A stretch of DNA of 64,000 nucleotides from Azospirillum ramasamyi (GCF_003233655.1 NZ_CP029830.1:206001-270000); one strand, 5' to 3'. Shown: positions 18,021-26,393, counted from the first letter of the stretch. Numbers and translations are program-made. The notes: generated by a model not told the origin, from the sequence alone.

Positions 18021-19880
18021 TTAGAACAGACGCAGGATCGACTGCTGCGACTGGTTGGCCAGCGAGAGGGCGATGGTGCCGAGCTGCTGACGGGTCTGCA
18101 GCATCAGCAGGCTGGCGCCTTCCTCGTTCTGGTCGGCCAGCGTCAGCTTGCTGGCGCCTTCCGACAGCACGTCGCTGAACTCCTTGGTGAAGTTCTCGCG
18201 GGTCGTGATGATGTTCAGGTTGGTCGACAGCGACTGCGACGCGGAACGGATCGTCGCCTTGGCGTTGTCCAGGCCGGCCACCGCCTTGTCGATGTCGGCG
18301 CGGTCGGTCCAGTCGTTCTGCGCCTCGTCGAGCTTCAGGCCCTGGCCGCTGGTCGACAGGTTCACGGCGTTCACGGTGATCGAGTTGGTGTTCGTCTCGT
18401 TCAGCTGAACCGTGATGTCGTTCGACGAGTTGGCGTCGGAGACCTGCTTGGTGACAATGTTGGCCGAGCAGTTGGCGTCCGCCGCCTGCTTGATCGTGGC
18501 AGCATCGACGTTCACGCGAACGGTGCCGCTGTCGAAGGCCCACGCCTGCTCGCCGCCGGACAGCTTGCTGTCGCCCTGCTCGTTCATGCCGTCGCGGGTG
18601 ATCTGGGCGCCGTTGGAGTTGGTCACCTGGATCTGCAGGTCGACCTTCTTCTCGATGGTCGAGATGCCGTTGCCCTGGTTGTTCGCCGCTTCCAGCAGCT
18701 TGCGGTCGACGGTGAAGGACACCACCGTGCCCGACGCGAAGCTTTCCGAGATCTTCTTGGTCAGCGCGTTGGTCGTGCTGGCCGTCACGGTGAAGTCGCG
18801 GACCACGCCGGCGGTGGTCGCACCGGTCAGGACGATCGTGTTGCCGGAGCCCAGCGAAGCGGTGGCGACGTCCTTGCCCTGCAGGCGGCCGCTGGTGATG
18901 GCGTTGCTGATCGATGCCACCAGCTGGGCGGCGACGTTGCCGCTTCCGCTCATGCCCACGGCGACGTCGCCGGAGGTGGCGGTGTAGCTGAAGGTCTGGC
19001 CTTCGACGGTGATGCTGAAGATGTCGCCTTCTTCGATGGTGCCGCTGACGTTCACGCCCGACTGCTGCGCGTTGCCGGCCGTGGCGGCCTGCGCCAGATT
19101 GGTCGTCATCGTCTGCGTGTTGTCGAAGTAGGAGATCGTGCGGCTTTCGTTGCCGTCCGACACGATGAAGTCGCGGGTGCGGCCGTTGGCGCCGCGGACT
19201 TCGATCTGGACGTTGGAGAAGCTGCCCGACGTGCTGGACATCGTGCCCGACAGCTTCAGGCCGGTCAGGCCATGGGCGTTCTCGGCCTTGCCGATGTCGG
19301 CGGTCTTGCCCTCGATCGAGCCGTCGCCCTGGATGCGGATCGAATAGGTGTCGGCCCGTTGGACGTTGGTGACGCGGGCGTTGTCGACACCCGTGATGGT
19401 GTTGACGGCGGCGCGGGACTCGCTGGTGCTGTCCATGCTCATGCCGTTGCCGGCGATCAGGTTCTTGCCGCCGTAACCGCTGTCGGCGGCCAGCTTGTCG
19501 ATCTGCCCGCGAAGCGTGTTGAACTGGGCGGCCAGCGACTTGCGGGTGGCCACGGAGGCGGCGTCGTTACCCAGCGCGGCGTAGGCCGCGGTGGTCAGGC
19601 CCTTGGCCTGGTCGACCATGGAGTCGATGGCGGTCAGACCCTTGTCGGCGGCCTGGATGGTGCTGATCGACTGGCCCATCGCGTCCTTCAGCGACGTCAG
19701 GTCGCCGGCGCGCTGGTTCAGGCCCTTGGCCGAGAAGAAGGCGGTCGGACCGTCGAGGGCGGTGTTGATCTTGTTGCCCGTCGACAGGATGTTCTGCTTC
19801 TTGTTGATCTGTTCCTGCGTGCTCTGCAGCTGCAGCAGGTTGGTCCGCATCGAAGAGGAGAGGGTAACGTTGCCAGCCAT
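18021..19880 (-). CDS. fliC: Flagellin
   Basis: A filament subunit of 619 residues exported through the flagellar type III system. The conserved N-terminal D0/D1 (SSSMRTNLLQLQSTQEQINKKQNILSTGNKINTALDGPTAFF) and C-terminal D1/D0 (KATIRSASQSLSTNLNIITTRENFTKEF through LSLANQSQQSILRLF) bracket a large Ser/Thr/Asn-rich central region, the usual site of O-glycosylation. It is larger than the 425-residue azospirillar type known to me. A single Cys sits at about residue 471, which is unusual for flagellin. ATG at 19880 is favoured over a GTG at 19889 by AAAGGAG 8 nt upstream. A sigma-54-like promoter and palindrome array lie upstream; FlbT and two FlmG-like proteins are nearby. Confidence 0.95.
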   Translation of the reverse strand: MAGNVTLSSSMRTNLLQLQSTQEQINKKQNILSTGNKINTALDGPTAFFSAKGLNQRAGDLTSLKDAMGQSISTIQAADKGLTAIDSMVDQAKGLTTAAYAALGNDAASVATRKSLAAQFNTLRGQIDKLAADSGYGGKNLIAGNGMSMDSTSESRAAVNTITGVDNARVTNVQRADTYSIRIQGDGSIEGKTADIGKAENAHGLTGLKLSGTMSSTSGSFSNVQIEVRGANGRTRDFIVSDGNESRTISYFDNTQTMTTNLAQAATAGNAQQSGVNVSGTIEEGDIFSITVEGQTFSYTATSGDVAVGMSGSGNVAAQLVASISNAITSGRLQGKDVATASLGSGNTIVLTGATTAGVVRDFTVTASTTNALTKKISESFASGTVVSFTVDRKLLEAANNQGNGISTIEKKVDLQIQVTNSNGAQITRDGMNEQGDSKLSGGEQAWAFDSGTVRVNVDAATIKQAADANCSANIVTKQVSDANSSNDITVQLNETNTNSITVNAVNLSTSGQGLKLDEAQNDWTDRADIDKAVAGLDNAKATIRSASQSLSTNLNIITTRENFTKEFSDVLSEGASKLTLADQNEEGASLLMLQTRQQLGTIALSLANQSQQSILRLF

Positions 19881-19975
19881 GATGGCCACTCCTTTGGAGG
19901 ATCGATATCCGGTAGCACCCCTCTTTGGAAGCGCCGGTTACCGGAAGGGGACTAATTCCCCCATCAAAGGAGTAG

Positions 19976-19990
19976 GCAAGAAGCGGGCCA
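19976..19990 (-). promoter_or_regulatory. Sigma-54 promoter of flagellin
   Basis: On the minus strand the sequence reads TGGCCCGCTTCTTGC, matching the -24/-12 consensus with GG and GC exactly 10 nt apart. The inferred transcript start near 19965 leaves an untranslated leader of about 85 nt, the kind of target FlbT acts on in Caulobacter. Confidence 0.75.
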
Positions 19991-20044
19991 GTTCAATTTT
20001 GCCGGGTTTCCTTGGAAATCCATGCCGGTCGGCAGAAAAGCACC

Positions 20045-20139
20045 CGGCAAAATTTGCCGACCCCTCGGCAGATTCTGCCGGTCAGGCGGCAGGGCTTGCC
20101 GGGGCGGCAGAATCTGCCGGGTATTTCCTGCCGGGCAGG
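20045..20139. promoter_or_regulatory. Array of phased palindromes, probable enhancer for the flagellin promoter
   Basis: Five palindromes line up: CGGCAAAATTTGCCG (20045-20059), CGGCAGATTCTGCCG (20066-20080), an imperfect CGGCAGGGCTTGCCG (20087-20101), CGGCAGAATCTGCCG (20105-20119) and CCTGCCGGGCAGG (20127-20139). Centre-to-centre steps are 21, 21, 18 and 21 bp, about two helical turns. They lie about 87 to 168 bp upstream of the inferred flagellin start, where sigma-54 activators bind. The CGGCAAA core recalls FlbD ftr sites of Caulobacter. Three of the five lie within the last codons of the ketoacyl synthase gene. Confidence 0.7.
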
Positions 20140-21140
20140 ACAACCGTTTCGCACATCGCGAGCGGCCCCACCGCAACTGCGGCGCTGCCCCAGGACCAGC
20201 CGACGCCGAAGCCCGACAGCAGCAGCCGGCATGTCCCCGCCGCGAGCGGCGCCGCCAGCGCGCCGGCGATCGCCAGCGGGATGGAGGCGGAACTGGTGTT
20301 GCCGACGTCCCGCAACGCCACCACGGTCCGGTCGGCCGCCACGCCCAGCTTCTGGCCGAGATGGCGGATCATCTGGGCGTTGGCCTGATGCAGGACGAGG
20401 TGGTCGACCGCTTCCATCGCCCAGCCGGCGGCGTCGAGCGCGGCACGCAGGCTGCCGGGGACTTCGCGCAAGGTGAAGGCGAAAACCTGGGTTCCATCCA
20501 TGAACAGGCGCGCCGGCCGGTCGGGATGGCGCATCGCCCCGCCCTCCGCCGTCAGGTAGGGAGCGCCGGCACCGTCGCTGCCGAGATCGAACGCCATGGG
20601 CGCCGCGGCACCGTCCAGTTCGAGAGCGGTCGCCGCCGCGCCGTCGCCGAACAGCGGGGCCACCGCCCGGTCGTCCGGATCGACCAGGCGGGAGGTGGTA
20701 TCGCCCACCAGCAGAAGCGCCCGCCGTCCGGCGGCCTTCAGCAACCCCGCCGCGGTCCACAGCCCATAGACGAAGCCGGAGCAGCCATGGGTGAGGTCCA
20801 GCACGGCGGCACCCTTGCGCAGCCCCAGCCGCCTGTGCAGGAGCGACGCGGTGCCGGGAAGCGTGTGGTCGTGGGTCTGGGTCACCAGGACCAGCAGGTC
20901 GATGCTGCCGGGTTCCCAGCCGAGCCCGTCGAGCAGGCGGCGCGCCGCGGATTCGGCAAGGTCGCTGGTGCATTGACCGGGGGCGGCGATACGCCGCTCC
21001 GCGATGCCGGTGGCGGCGGCGATCCGGCGCGCAGCCTCCTCGCCGAAGCGGCGGGCGAGGTCGTCGACCGTCTCGCGCCCTTCCGGCACACAGCCGACGA
21101 TGCCGCGCACGCAAACCCCGTCGATCCGGCTGGCGACCAT
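20082..21140 (-). CDS. FabH-like 3-oxoacyl-ACP synthase III
   Basis: A thiolase-fold enzyme of 352 residues that condenses an acyl starter with malonyl-ACP or transfers an acyl group. The Cys-His-Asn triad is visible: THGCSGFVYG (Cys near 118), HQANAQMIRHLG (His near 252) and GNTSSASIPLA (Asn near 279). It is last in a minus-strand run after an SDR, an AMP-ligase and acyl carrier proteins, so it probably works on acyl chains carried by those dedicated carriers rather than in bulk fatty-acid synthesis. The last 19 codons contain three of the palindromes of the flagellin enhancer array. ATG at 21140 has GGAGG upstream. Confidence 0.88.
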   Translation of the reverse strand: MVASRIDGVCVRGIVGCVPEGRETVDDLARRFGEEAARRIAAATGIAERRIAAPGQCTSDLAESAARRLLDGLGWEPGSIDLLVLVTQTHDHTLPGTASLLHRRLGLRKGAAVLDLTHGCSGFVYGLWTAAGLLKAAGRRALLLVGDTTSRLVDPDDRAVAPLFGDGAAATALELDGAAAPMAFDLGSDGAGAPYLTAEGGAMRHPDRPARLFMDGTQVFAFTLREVPGSLRAALDAAGWAMEAVDHLVLHQANAQMIRHLGQKLGVAADRTVVALRDVGNTSSASIPLAIAGALAAPLAAGTCRLLLSGFGVGWSWGSAAVAVGPLAMCETVVLPGRKYPADSAAPASPAA

Positions 21141-21196
21141 CTCCGCCCCTCCCCTGTCATTTCCGGCCGTCACCCACCGCCCGAGCCGGCACCGCC

Positions 21197-21958
21197 TCAG
21201 CAGGTGATGCCGCCGTCCACCGTAAGGGTCTGTCCCGTGATGAACCCGCCGCCGTCGCCCAGCAGGAACCGGACCAGCGGCACCACGTCCGCCGCCGTGC
21301 CGAGCCGGCCCAGCGGCGTGCGGCGGACGATCTGGTCGCGCTGCCCGTCCGACAGGGTGCCCGACATTTCGGTGTCGAGATAGCCCGGCGCCACCGAATT
21401 GACGGTGATCGCCCGCCGGCCGACCTCGCGCGCCAGCGCCCGCGTCAGGCCGTCCAGGCCGGCCTTCGACGCCGAATAGGCCGCCAGCCCGACATAGCCG
21501 CGCTGCCCGATGATGGAGGAGATGTTGACGATGCGCCCCCCCTTCGCACCGGCGCCGCGCTCCACCAGCTTGGCGCGCAGGAAGGCGCGGGCGGCCTGCA
21601 GCGCTCCGGTCAGGTTGGTCTGGATCACCGCCTCGGCATCCACCTCCGGGAAGGTCGCCAGCACACCTTCGCGCGCGATGCCGGCATTGTTGACCAGCCC
21701 CCACAGCCGCGAGCCGCCGCCCCAGGCGACGGCGGCGTCGAAGAAGGCGCGCACATCGTCGCCCTCGCCGATGCGGCAGGACTGCCAGAACAGGTCGGGT
21801 CCGGCCAGCCGCTCCAACGCCGCGGAGGACGAACGGCTGCAGGTGGACACCCGGTAGCCGTCGGCCAGCAGCGCCTCGACCAGCGCAAGGCCGAGGCCGC
21901 GGCTGCCCCCGGTGACGATGACGTGACGCTTCGGTTCCACGGCAGCGGGCGCGGTCAT
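21197..21958 (-). CDS. SDR-family 3-oxoacyl-ACP reductase (FabG-like)
   Basis: A short-chain dehydrogenase/reductase of 253 residues. It has the cofactor motif TGGSRGLG (about 18-25), LVNNAG, an ISSIIGQRG active-site Ser strand, the YSASKAG catalytic Tyr-Lys (about 160-164) and a FabG-type C-terminus (ITGQTLTVDGGITC). It would reduce a 3-oxoacyl thioester with NADPH or NADH. The ATG overlaps the AMP-ligase stop by 4 bp, giving tight coupling. With the ketoacyl synthase and carriers it could make a 3-hydroxyacyl group, a common N-acyl substituent on bacterial flagellar sugars. Confidence 0.9.
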   Translation of the reverse strand: MTAPAAVEPKRHVIVTGGSRGLGLALVEALLADGYRVSTCSRSSSAALERLAGPDLFWQSCRIGEGDDVRAFFDAAVAWGGGSRLWGLVNNAGIAREGVLATFPEVDAEAVIQTNLTGALQAARAFLRAKLVERGAGAKGGRIVNISSIIGQRGYVGLAAYSASKAGLDGLTRALAREVGRRAITVNSVAPGYLDTEMSGTLSDGQRDQIVRRTPLGRLGTAADVVPLVRFLLGDGGGFITGQTLTVDGGITC

Positions 21959-23136
21959 GCGGCTCCCTTTCGGCTCTTCTTGCCCGCCGCGCTCAGCGGG
22001 ATATGGTCGGCGAAGGTCAGCGCGCGCGGCCGCGCGGCCGGCGGCAGGTCTGCGGTGGACGCGCGCAGGGCCGCCCTCAGCGCCGCCGCGTCGGCACCCG
22101 GTTCGGGCACGATCGTGGCGGTCAGGAGATGGCCGGTGATCGGGCTCGGCACCGCCGACACGGCGGCGTCGGCCACCCCGCCGACCGCCAGCAGACGGCG
22201 CTCCACCGCCTCGGGCGAGACCTTCACCCCGCCGACATTGACCAGCCCGTCCAGCCGGCCGGCGAACAGCACGCGGTCGCCACGCCGTTCCACCAGATCG
22301 CCGGTGGACAGCCAGCCTTCCGCATCGGCCACGCCCGGTGCGGCGCGCGGGCTGCGCACCTCCAGCACGCCGTCCGCGATGCGCAGGGCAAGCCCGTCCG
22401 GCGCCTCGTCCAGCCAAGCCGCCGGGAAGCCGGCGCGGCCGTCGGCGACGGCGAACAGCGCCCCGGCCTCGGTCGAGGCGTAGATGTGGCGCAGACGCGC
22501 GCCGGGAAACCGCTCCGCCAGCCGGTCGAGCAGCGGCTGGTCGGCCGCCTCCCCGCCCAAGGTCACCGCCCGAAGCGGCAAATCGGCGGCACCCGGCGTC
22601 ATCAGGAGGGCGCGCCAGAAGCTCGGCGTAGCACTGACATGGGTGACGGCATGGCGGCGCGCCGCCTCCGCCAGGGCGGCGACGCCGCCGCCGGAAGCGG
22701 CTCCCGGCACGGCGACCAGCAGCGCCCCGGCCGCCGCCGCGGTCAGCATCACCTGCAGGCCGGCGAAGGTGCCCGGATCATAGGTCAGCAGCCAGCGCGC
22801 CCCTTCCTCCGCCACGCCGCGCAGCCGGCCGCGCAGCCGGTCGAACCCGTGACGGAGCCGTTTGGGCGTGCCGGTGGTCCCCGAGCTTTCCAGCGTGACG
22901 GTAAAACCCGGCCCCGGCCGCCATCCACCGGGATCCGCCGCGCCGCGGGCCAGCAGCAGCCCCTGCCCCGCCGCGTCGGCGGCGGCCAGCGCCGCCAGCA
23001 CGCGCGACGGCCGGTCGGCCCGCATCACGCCGCCCGCCGGCACCGCCAACCCGGCAAGCTCCGGCCAGCCGAACAGCTCCTCCCCCTCGATCAGGCGGAA
23101 GGCGGGATGGATCCAGGCGGGGCGGCGCTCGGTCAT
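21955..23136 (-). CDS. AMP-dependent acyl ligase
   Basis: A member of the ANL adenylating family, 393 residues long and so shorter than the usual 500-550. The nucleotide-binding loop is LESSGTTGTPKRLRHG (about 82-97). Later family blocks are IYASTEAG, STGDLVERRGDRVLFAGR and VNVGGVKVSPEAVE, with the C-terminal lysine region AAGKKSRK. The missing N-terminal part suggests a compact ligase that loads a small carboxylic acid onto the acyl carrier protein encoded immediately upstream. ATGA overlaps exist at both ends (ACP gene before, SDR gene after). Confidence 0.85.
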   Translation of the reverse strand: MTERRPAWIHPAFRLIEGEELFGWPELAGLAVPAGGVMRADRPSRVLAALAAADAAGQGLLLARGAADPGGWRPGPGFTVTLESSGTTGTPKRLRHGFDRLRGRLRGVAEEGARWLLTYDPGTFAGLQVMLTAAAAGALLVAVPGAASGGGVAALAEAARRHAVTHVSATPSFWRALLMTPGAADLPLRAVTLGGEAADQPLLDRLAERFPGARLRHIYASTEAGALFAVADGRAGFPAAWLDEAPDGLALRIADGVLEVRSPRAAPGVADAEGWLSTGDLVERRGDRVLFAGRLDGLVNVGGVKVSPEAVERRLLAVGGVADAAVSAVPSPITGHLLTATIVPEPGADAAALRAALRASTADLPPAARPRALTFADHIPLSAAGKKSRKGAA

Positions 23137-23396
23137 GCCGGGACGGTGTAGAGTGCAGCCAGCTCTCCGACCGTGGTGAACTGGAGGAAGCCTTCGCGGA
23201 AGGGATCCTGGCCGGTCCGCTGCTCCAGCACCACCAGCAGCGTGGCGAGGTCGAGGGAGTCGATGGGCAGTCCACCATCGAGGAAGCGGCTATCGGCGGT
23301 CAGCGGCGGCAGCACCTCGCCCTTGTCGGCGGCGATGCGGCCGAGTTCCTCGGCGATCAGGGAGAAGATGGGGCCGGCGGCGGCAGGGTTCGTCAT
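23133..23396 (-). CDS. Acyl carrier protein
   Basis: An 87-residue protein. GGLPIDSLDLATLLVVLEQRTG is the ACP helix-II signature, with Ser47 as the expected phosphopantetheine site. The rest is the four-helix acidic pattern with FLQFTTVGELAALY near the end. Its stop overlaps the AMP-ligase start by 4 bp, so the ligase is its likely loading enzyme. It is one of two carriers in this run; the other is at 24255-24488. Confidence 0.85.
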   Translation of the reverse strand: MTNPAAAGPIFSLIAEELGRIAADKGEVLPPLTADSRFLDGGLPIDSLDLATLLVVLEQRTGQDPFREGFLQFTTVGELAALYTVPA

Positions 23397-23402
23397 GGAA
23401 GC

Positions 23403-24251
23403 TCAGTTCTGGCTGGAGACATCGTCGCAGCCGTCCAGAAAGGCGCGGATGGCGGCGGTCGCCGGGCTGGCGGCCTCGATATGCGGCAAGTGACCGGCGC
23501 CGCCGAAGACCCGGAACGGGGCGCCCGGCGGCAGGCGGTCGGCGGGCGGCAGCGGGATGATCCGGTCGGCGCCCCCCCACAGAACCTGGATCGGCATCGG
23601 ATAGGCGCGCCAATCCACCGGCGGGCCGCCGTCGGCATGGCCGGCGAAGGAGACGTCGATGATCCGCTCCAGCCCCGCCCGGCGGACCGGGTCGGCGCCC
23701 TGCGCATGCAGCACCTCGCCGAAGCGCGGGATCAGCGGCGACGGCCCGGCGAACAGGCGCGCCGCACAGGCGCGACCCTCCGCCACGTCGGCCGGCGCCA
23801 CGGCCCGCCTGAGAAAGCCGAGGTCGAAGGGCGTGCCCAGCCCGGCGCTGGAAAGCAGGGTCAGGCTCGCGACCCGACCGGGCGCCAGCAGGGCCAGTTC
23901 ACGCCCCACATAGCCGCCCATCGAATGGCCGATCACATGCACCCGCGCCAGTTCCAGCGCGTCGAGGAATTCGACCAGCCAAGGGGCGAAGTCGGAAACC
24001 CGGCCGCTGCCGACATCGGGGGTGGAACCGCCATGGCCCGGCAGGTCCACGGCAACGGCGCGCCGCCGGGACGACAAAGCGGAGAGGTTGAACTGCCAGG
24101 TCAGCCGGTCGCCGCCGAAGCCATGCAGAAGCAGGACGGGCACACCGCCGCTGCCGACCGACAGGTAGGACGCCGGACCGCCGGCGACGGTGGCGACACC
24201 GGCGCGCAGGCGGCTGCCTTCCGAAACGGGCCTGGAAACAGGACGAGGCAC
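23403..24251 (-). CDS. Alpha/beta hydrolase
   Basis: An alpha/beta-hydrolase-fold enzyme of 282 residues. It has the oxyanion region LLHGFGGDRLTWQ (about 41-53), the nucleophile elbow GHSMGG (Ser at about 117), an acidic residue after VLWGGADRIIPL and the late His in GAGHLPHIEA. It could be a thioesterase that releases acyl chains from the carriers or an acyltransferase-like hydrolase; its true substrate is unknown. GTG at 24251 lies 3 bp after the stop of the upstream ACP gene, and the next ACP gene starts 6 bp after its own stop. It belongs to the same operon. Confidence 0.85.
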   Translation of the reverse strand: MPRPVSRPVSEGSRLRAGVATVAGGPASYLSVGSGGVPVLLLHGFGGDRLTWQFNLSALSSRRRAVAVDLPGHGGSTPDVGSGRVSDFAPWLVEFLDALELARVHVIGHSMGGYVGRELALLAPGRVASLTLLSSAGLGTPFDLGFLRRAVAPADVAEGRACAARLFAGPSPLIPRFGEVLHAQGADPVRRAGLERIIDVSFAGHADGGPPVDWRAYPMPIQVLWGGADRIIPLPPADRLPPGAPFRVFGGAGHLPHIEAASPATAAIRAFLDGCDDVSSQN

Positions 24252-24254
24252 CGT

Positions 24255-24488
24255 TCAGGCCGCGACCGGGGCACCCGCCAGGGCCAGCAGATCGGCGACG
24301 GTCTTGGCCTTGGCCAGCTTCTCGCCTTCCACCACCACGCCGGTCTTCTCGTCGACCAGCGCGATGAAGCTGATGACGGCCAGCGAATCCCAGGACTCCA
24401 GCGATTCCAGGACTTCATCGCCGGTCAGCGTGCCGGGATCCAGTTCGAGCATCTCGTCAAGAGCGAGCAGGAAGTCTTTGCGATCCAT
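24255..24488 (-). CDS. Acyl carrier protein
   Basis: A 77-residue protein. The helix-II motif is ESWDSLAVISFIALVDE, with Ser35 as the predicted phosphopantetheine attachment. The remainder has the small acidic ACP fold (GTLTGDEVLESLESW before the motif, VADLLAL after). ATG at 24488 has AAAGGAG close upstream. The WDSL variant is common in carriers that serve specialised acyl or aminoacyl transfer rather than fatty-acid synthesis. It leads the acyl gene run that continues down to the ketoacyl synthase. Confidence 0.88.
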   Translation of the reverse strand: MDRKDFLLALDEMLELDPGTLTGDEVLESLESWDSLAVISFIALVDEKTGVVVEGEKLAKAKTVADLLALAGAPVAA

Positions 24489-24598
24489 GGGCTGGTCTCC
24501 TTTATAGGCGTCGTGAAGGCGGTTCGGCGGGTTCCGGTCGATCGCACCCGTTCTGCCGCGCCCGTTGTATGGACAGGCCCCCGGACGGGCGTATCTCG

Positions 24599-25345
24599 TC
24601 AGTGCAGCGTCTTTTGCCGGACCGCACGGTTGATGTCCATCCAATCGGGGTGGTCGCGAAGCAGTTTGCAACAATCCTGCCAGCCGAAGGCGGGATTGGA
24701 CGGCAGCAGAGCCTCCAGCAGGCGCCGCACCAGTTCGTAGTCGGCGGGCTCGTCCACGCACCAGCGCTGATCGGGCGGCTCCACCGGCTCGGCCGGCACC
24801 AGCGCGGTCCCCAGCCGGAAACGCTCCGGCCGGCGGTAGATGTAGGGGGTGACATGTTCCCGCTCGGCCGGATCGGCGGCTTTGGCCGCCGCCTCGTCCA
24901 GCAGGCGGCGCGGCAGGATCTCCGCATCCAGGCCGCGCGGATACCGGGTGCTGTCGATCGACAGATAGTCCAGCGACGGATCGTCGCGGAAGGCGGCGAT
25001 GAGACGGCCGACCAGCGCCGGATCGATCAGCGGGCAATCGGCGGTGACCCGCACCACCAGATCCGCCCCGGCGAGGGCCGCCGCGCCGGCGAATCGGCCG
25101 AGCACATCCTGTTCGTCGCCGCGGAAGACCGCGACGCCCAGGCTTTCTGCGCATTCCGCCACCGGGTCGTCGGCGGCGTTCACCGTCGTCGCCAGAACCA
25201 CCGCGTCCAGGCCGGGCGCGCGGGACAGACGGTCCAGATGATGGGCCAGCAGCGGCCGGCCGGCGGCCGGCATCAGCACCTTCCCGGGCAGGCGGGTGGA
25301 GGTCATGCGGGCTTGCGAAATGGCGACGATGCGCGGCTTATCCAT
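24599..25345 (-). CDS. SpsF/NeuA-type cytidylyltransferase
   Basis: A 248-residue nucleotidyltransferase of the acylneuraminate cytidylyltransferase / SpsF family. The N-terminal CTP-binding loop is VAISQARMTSTRLPGK. Later motifs are VVLATTVNAADDP, FRGDEQDVLGRF and RVTADCPLIDP with its metal-binding Asp. It would activate a nonulosonic acid as its CMP derivative for the glycosyltransferases. ATG at 25345 has AAGGAG upstream and overlaps the neuB-like stop by 8 bp, so synthase and activator are made together. Confidence 0.85.
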   Translation of the reverse strand: MDKPRIVAISQARMTSTRLPGKVLMPAAGRPLLAHHLDRLSRAPGLDAVVLATTVNAADDPVAECAESLGVAVFRGDEQDVLGRFAGAAALAGADLVVRVTADCPLIDPALVGRLIAAFRDDPSLDYLSIDSTRYPRGLDAEILPRRLLDEAAAKAADPAEREHVTPYIYRRPERFRLGTALVPAEPVEPPDQRWCVDEPADYELVRRLLEALLPSNPAFGWQDCCKLLRDHPDWMDINRAVRQKTLH

Positions 25346-26393
25346 GTGGCTCCTTCCCCCGAGGCGCCAGCATCTCCCAGCCCAGCGGCTCCCCCCGGCG
25401 CAGGCGGCGGGCGGCGCGGCGGCCCAGCACCTCGGGCAGGTGTTTCGGCGCCATGCCGAAGCCAGGGCGGATGGAGCGGACATTGGCGGCGGTCAGCGGC
25501 TCCCCCGCCTCGACGTCGGCGACGACATAGAGCGAGCGGCGATAATCGCGCCCGCCGGCCTCACTGGGTTTCACCATGTAGTCGACGCGGCCCATGGCGG
25601 CGGTCGCCGTACGGACGGCCTCCGCCATCGCCTTGAATTCCGCCGGCTCCAGGGAAAAGGCGCTGTCCACCCCGCCGTCGGCGCGCGACAGGGTGAAATG
25701 CTTCTCGATCACCGTGGCGCCCATCACCGCGGCGGCGACCGGCACGGCGATGCCCTGGCTGTGATCGGACAGGCCGGCGGCGATGCCGCCGAAACTCTCC
25801 GCCAGATGCGGGATCGTCCGGAGATTGCACTCCTCCGGCGGCGTGGGATAGCCGCTGACGCAATGCAGCAGGGCCAGCGGCACGTCGCCGGCCGCCGCCA
25901 CCGCCTCCTCGATCTCGCCCAGCGTGGCGAGGCCGGTGGAGATGATCAGCGGCCTGCCCGACCGCGCGGCGCGGCGGATCAGCGGCAGATCGATCAGCTC
26001 GAAGGACGCGATCTTGAAGGCCGGCGCGTCCAGCTCCTCCAGCAGTTCGACGGCGGTCTCGTCGAAGGGGGAGCTGAAGATTGTCAGCCCCAGCGCCCGC
26101 GCCCGCTCGAACAGCGGCGCATGCCACTCCCACGGGGTGTGAGCCTCGCGGTAGAGGTCGTGCAGGGTGCGTCCGCCCCACAGCCCGCCCTCCAGCCGGA
26201 AGCCGGGACCGTCATGGGCGATGGTGATGGTGTCGGCGGTGTAGGTCTGCAGCTTGACCGCATCGGCCCCCGCCTCCTTCGCCGCATCCACCAGCGCCAG
26301 GGCGCGGCCCAGGTCGCCGTTGTGGTTGCCCGACATCTCCGCGATCAGATAGGGCGGATGCCCCTGCCCGATCGGCCGGCCGGCGATGGACAT
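25338..26393 (-). CDS. neuB: NeuB/PseI-type nonulosonic acid synthase
   Basis: A 351-residue enzyme that condenses phosphoenolpyruvate with a six-carbon N-acetyl sugar to give a sialic-acid-like nine-carbon acid. The N-terminus GRPIGQGHPPYLIAEMSGNH is closest to PseI (pseudaminic acid synthase). Other NeuB landmarks are GADAVKLQTY, FSSPFD, KIASFE, LLHCVSGYPTPPEECNL, GLSDHS and VIEKHFT, and a C-terminal SAF (antifreeze-like) domain starts at RRSLYVVADVEAGE. The upstream steps (PseB, PseC, PseH, PseG) are absent from the window, so the precise sugar is uncertain. The Shine-Dalgarno sequence before 26393 is weak; a GTG about 20 codons upstream is possible. Confidence 0.9.
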   Translation of the reverse strand: MSIAGRPIGQGHPPYLIAEMSGNHNGDLGRALALVDAAKEAGADAVKLQTYTADTITIAHDGPGFRLEGGLWGGRTLHDLYREAHTPWEWHAPLFERARALGLTIFSSPFDETAVELLEELDAPAFKIASFELIDLPLIRRAARSGRPLIISTGLATLGEIEEAVAAAGDVPLALLHCVSGYPTPPEECNLRTIPHLAESFGGIAAGLSDHSQGIAVPVAAAVMGATVIEKHFTLSRADGGVDSAFSLEPAEFKAMAEAVRTATAAMGRVDYMVKPSEAGGRDYRRSLYVVADVEAGEPLTAANVRSIRPGFGMAPKHLPEVLGRRAARRLRRGEPLGWEMLAPRGKEPHG

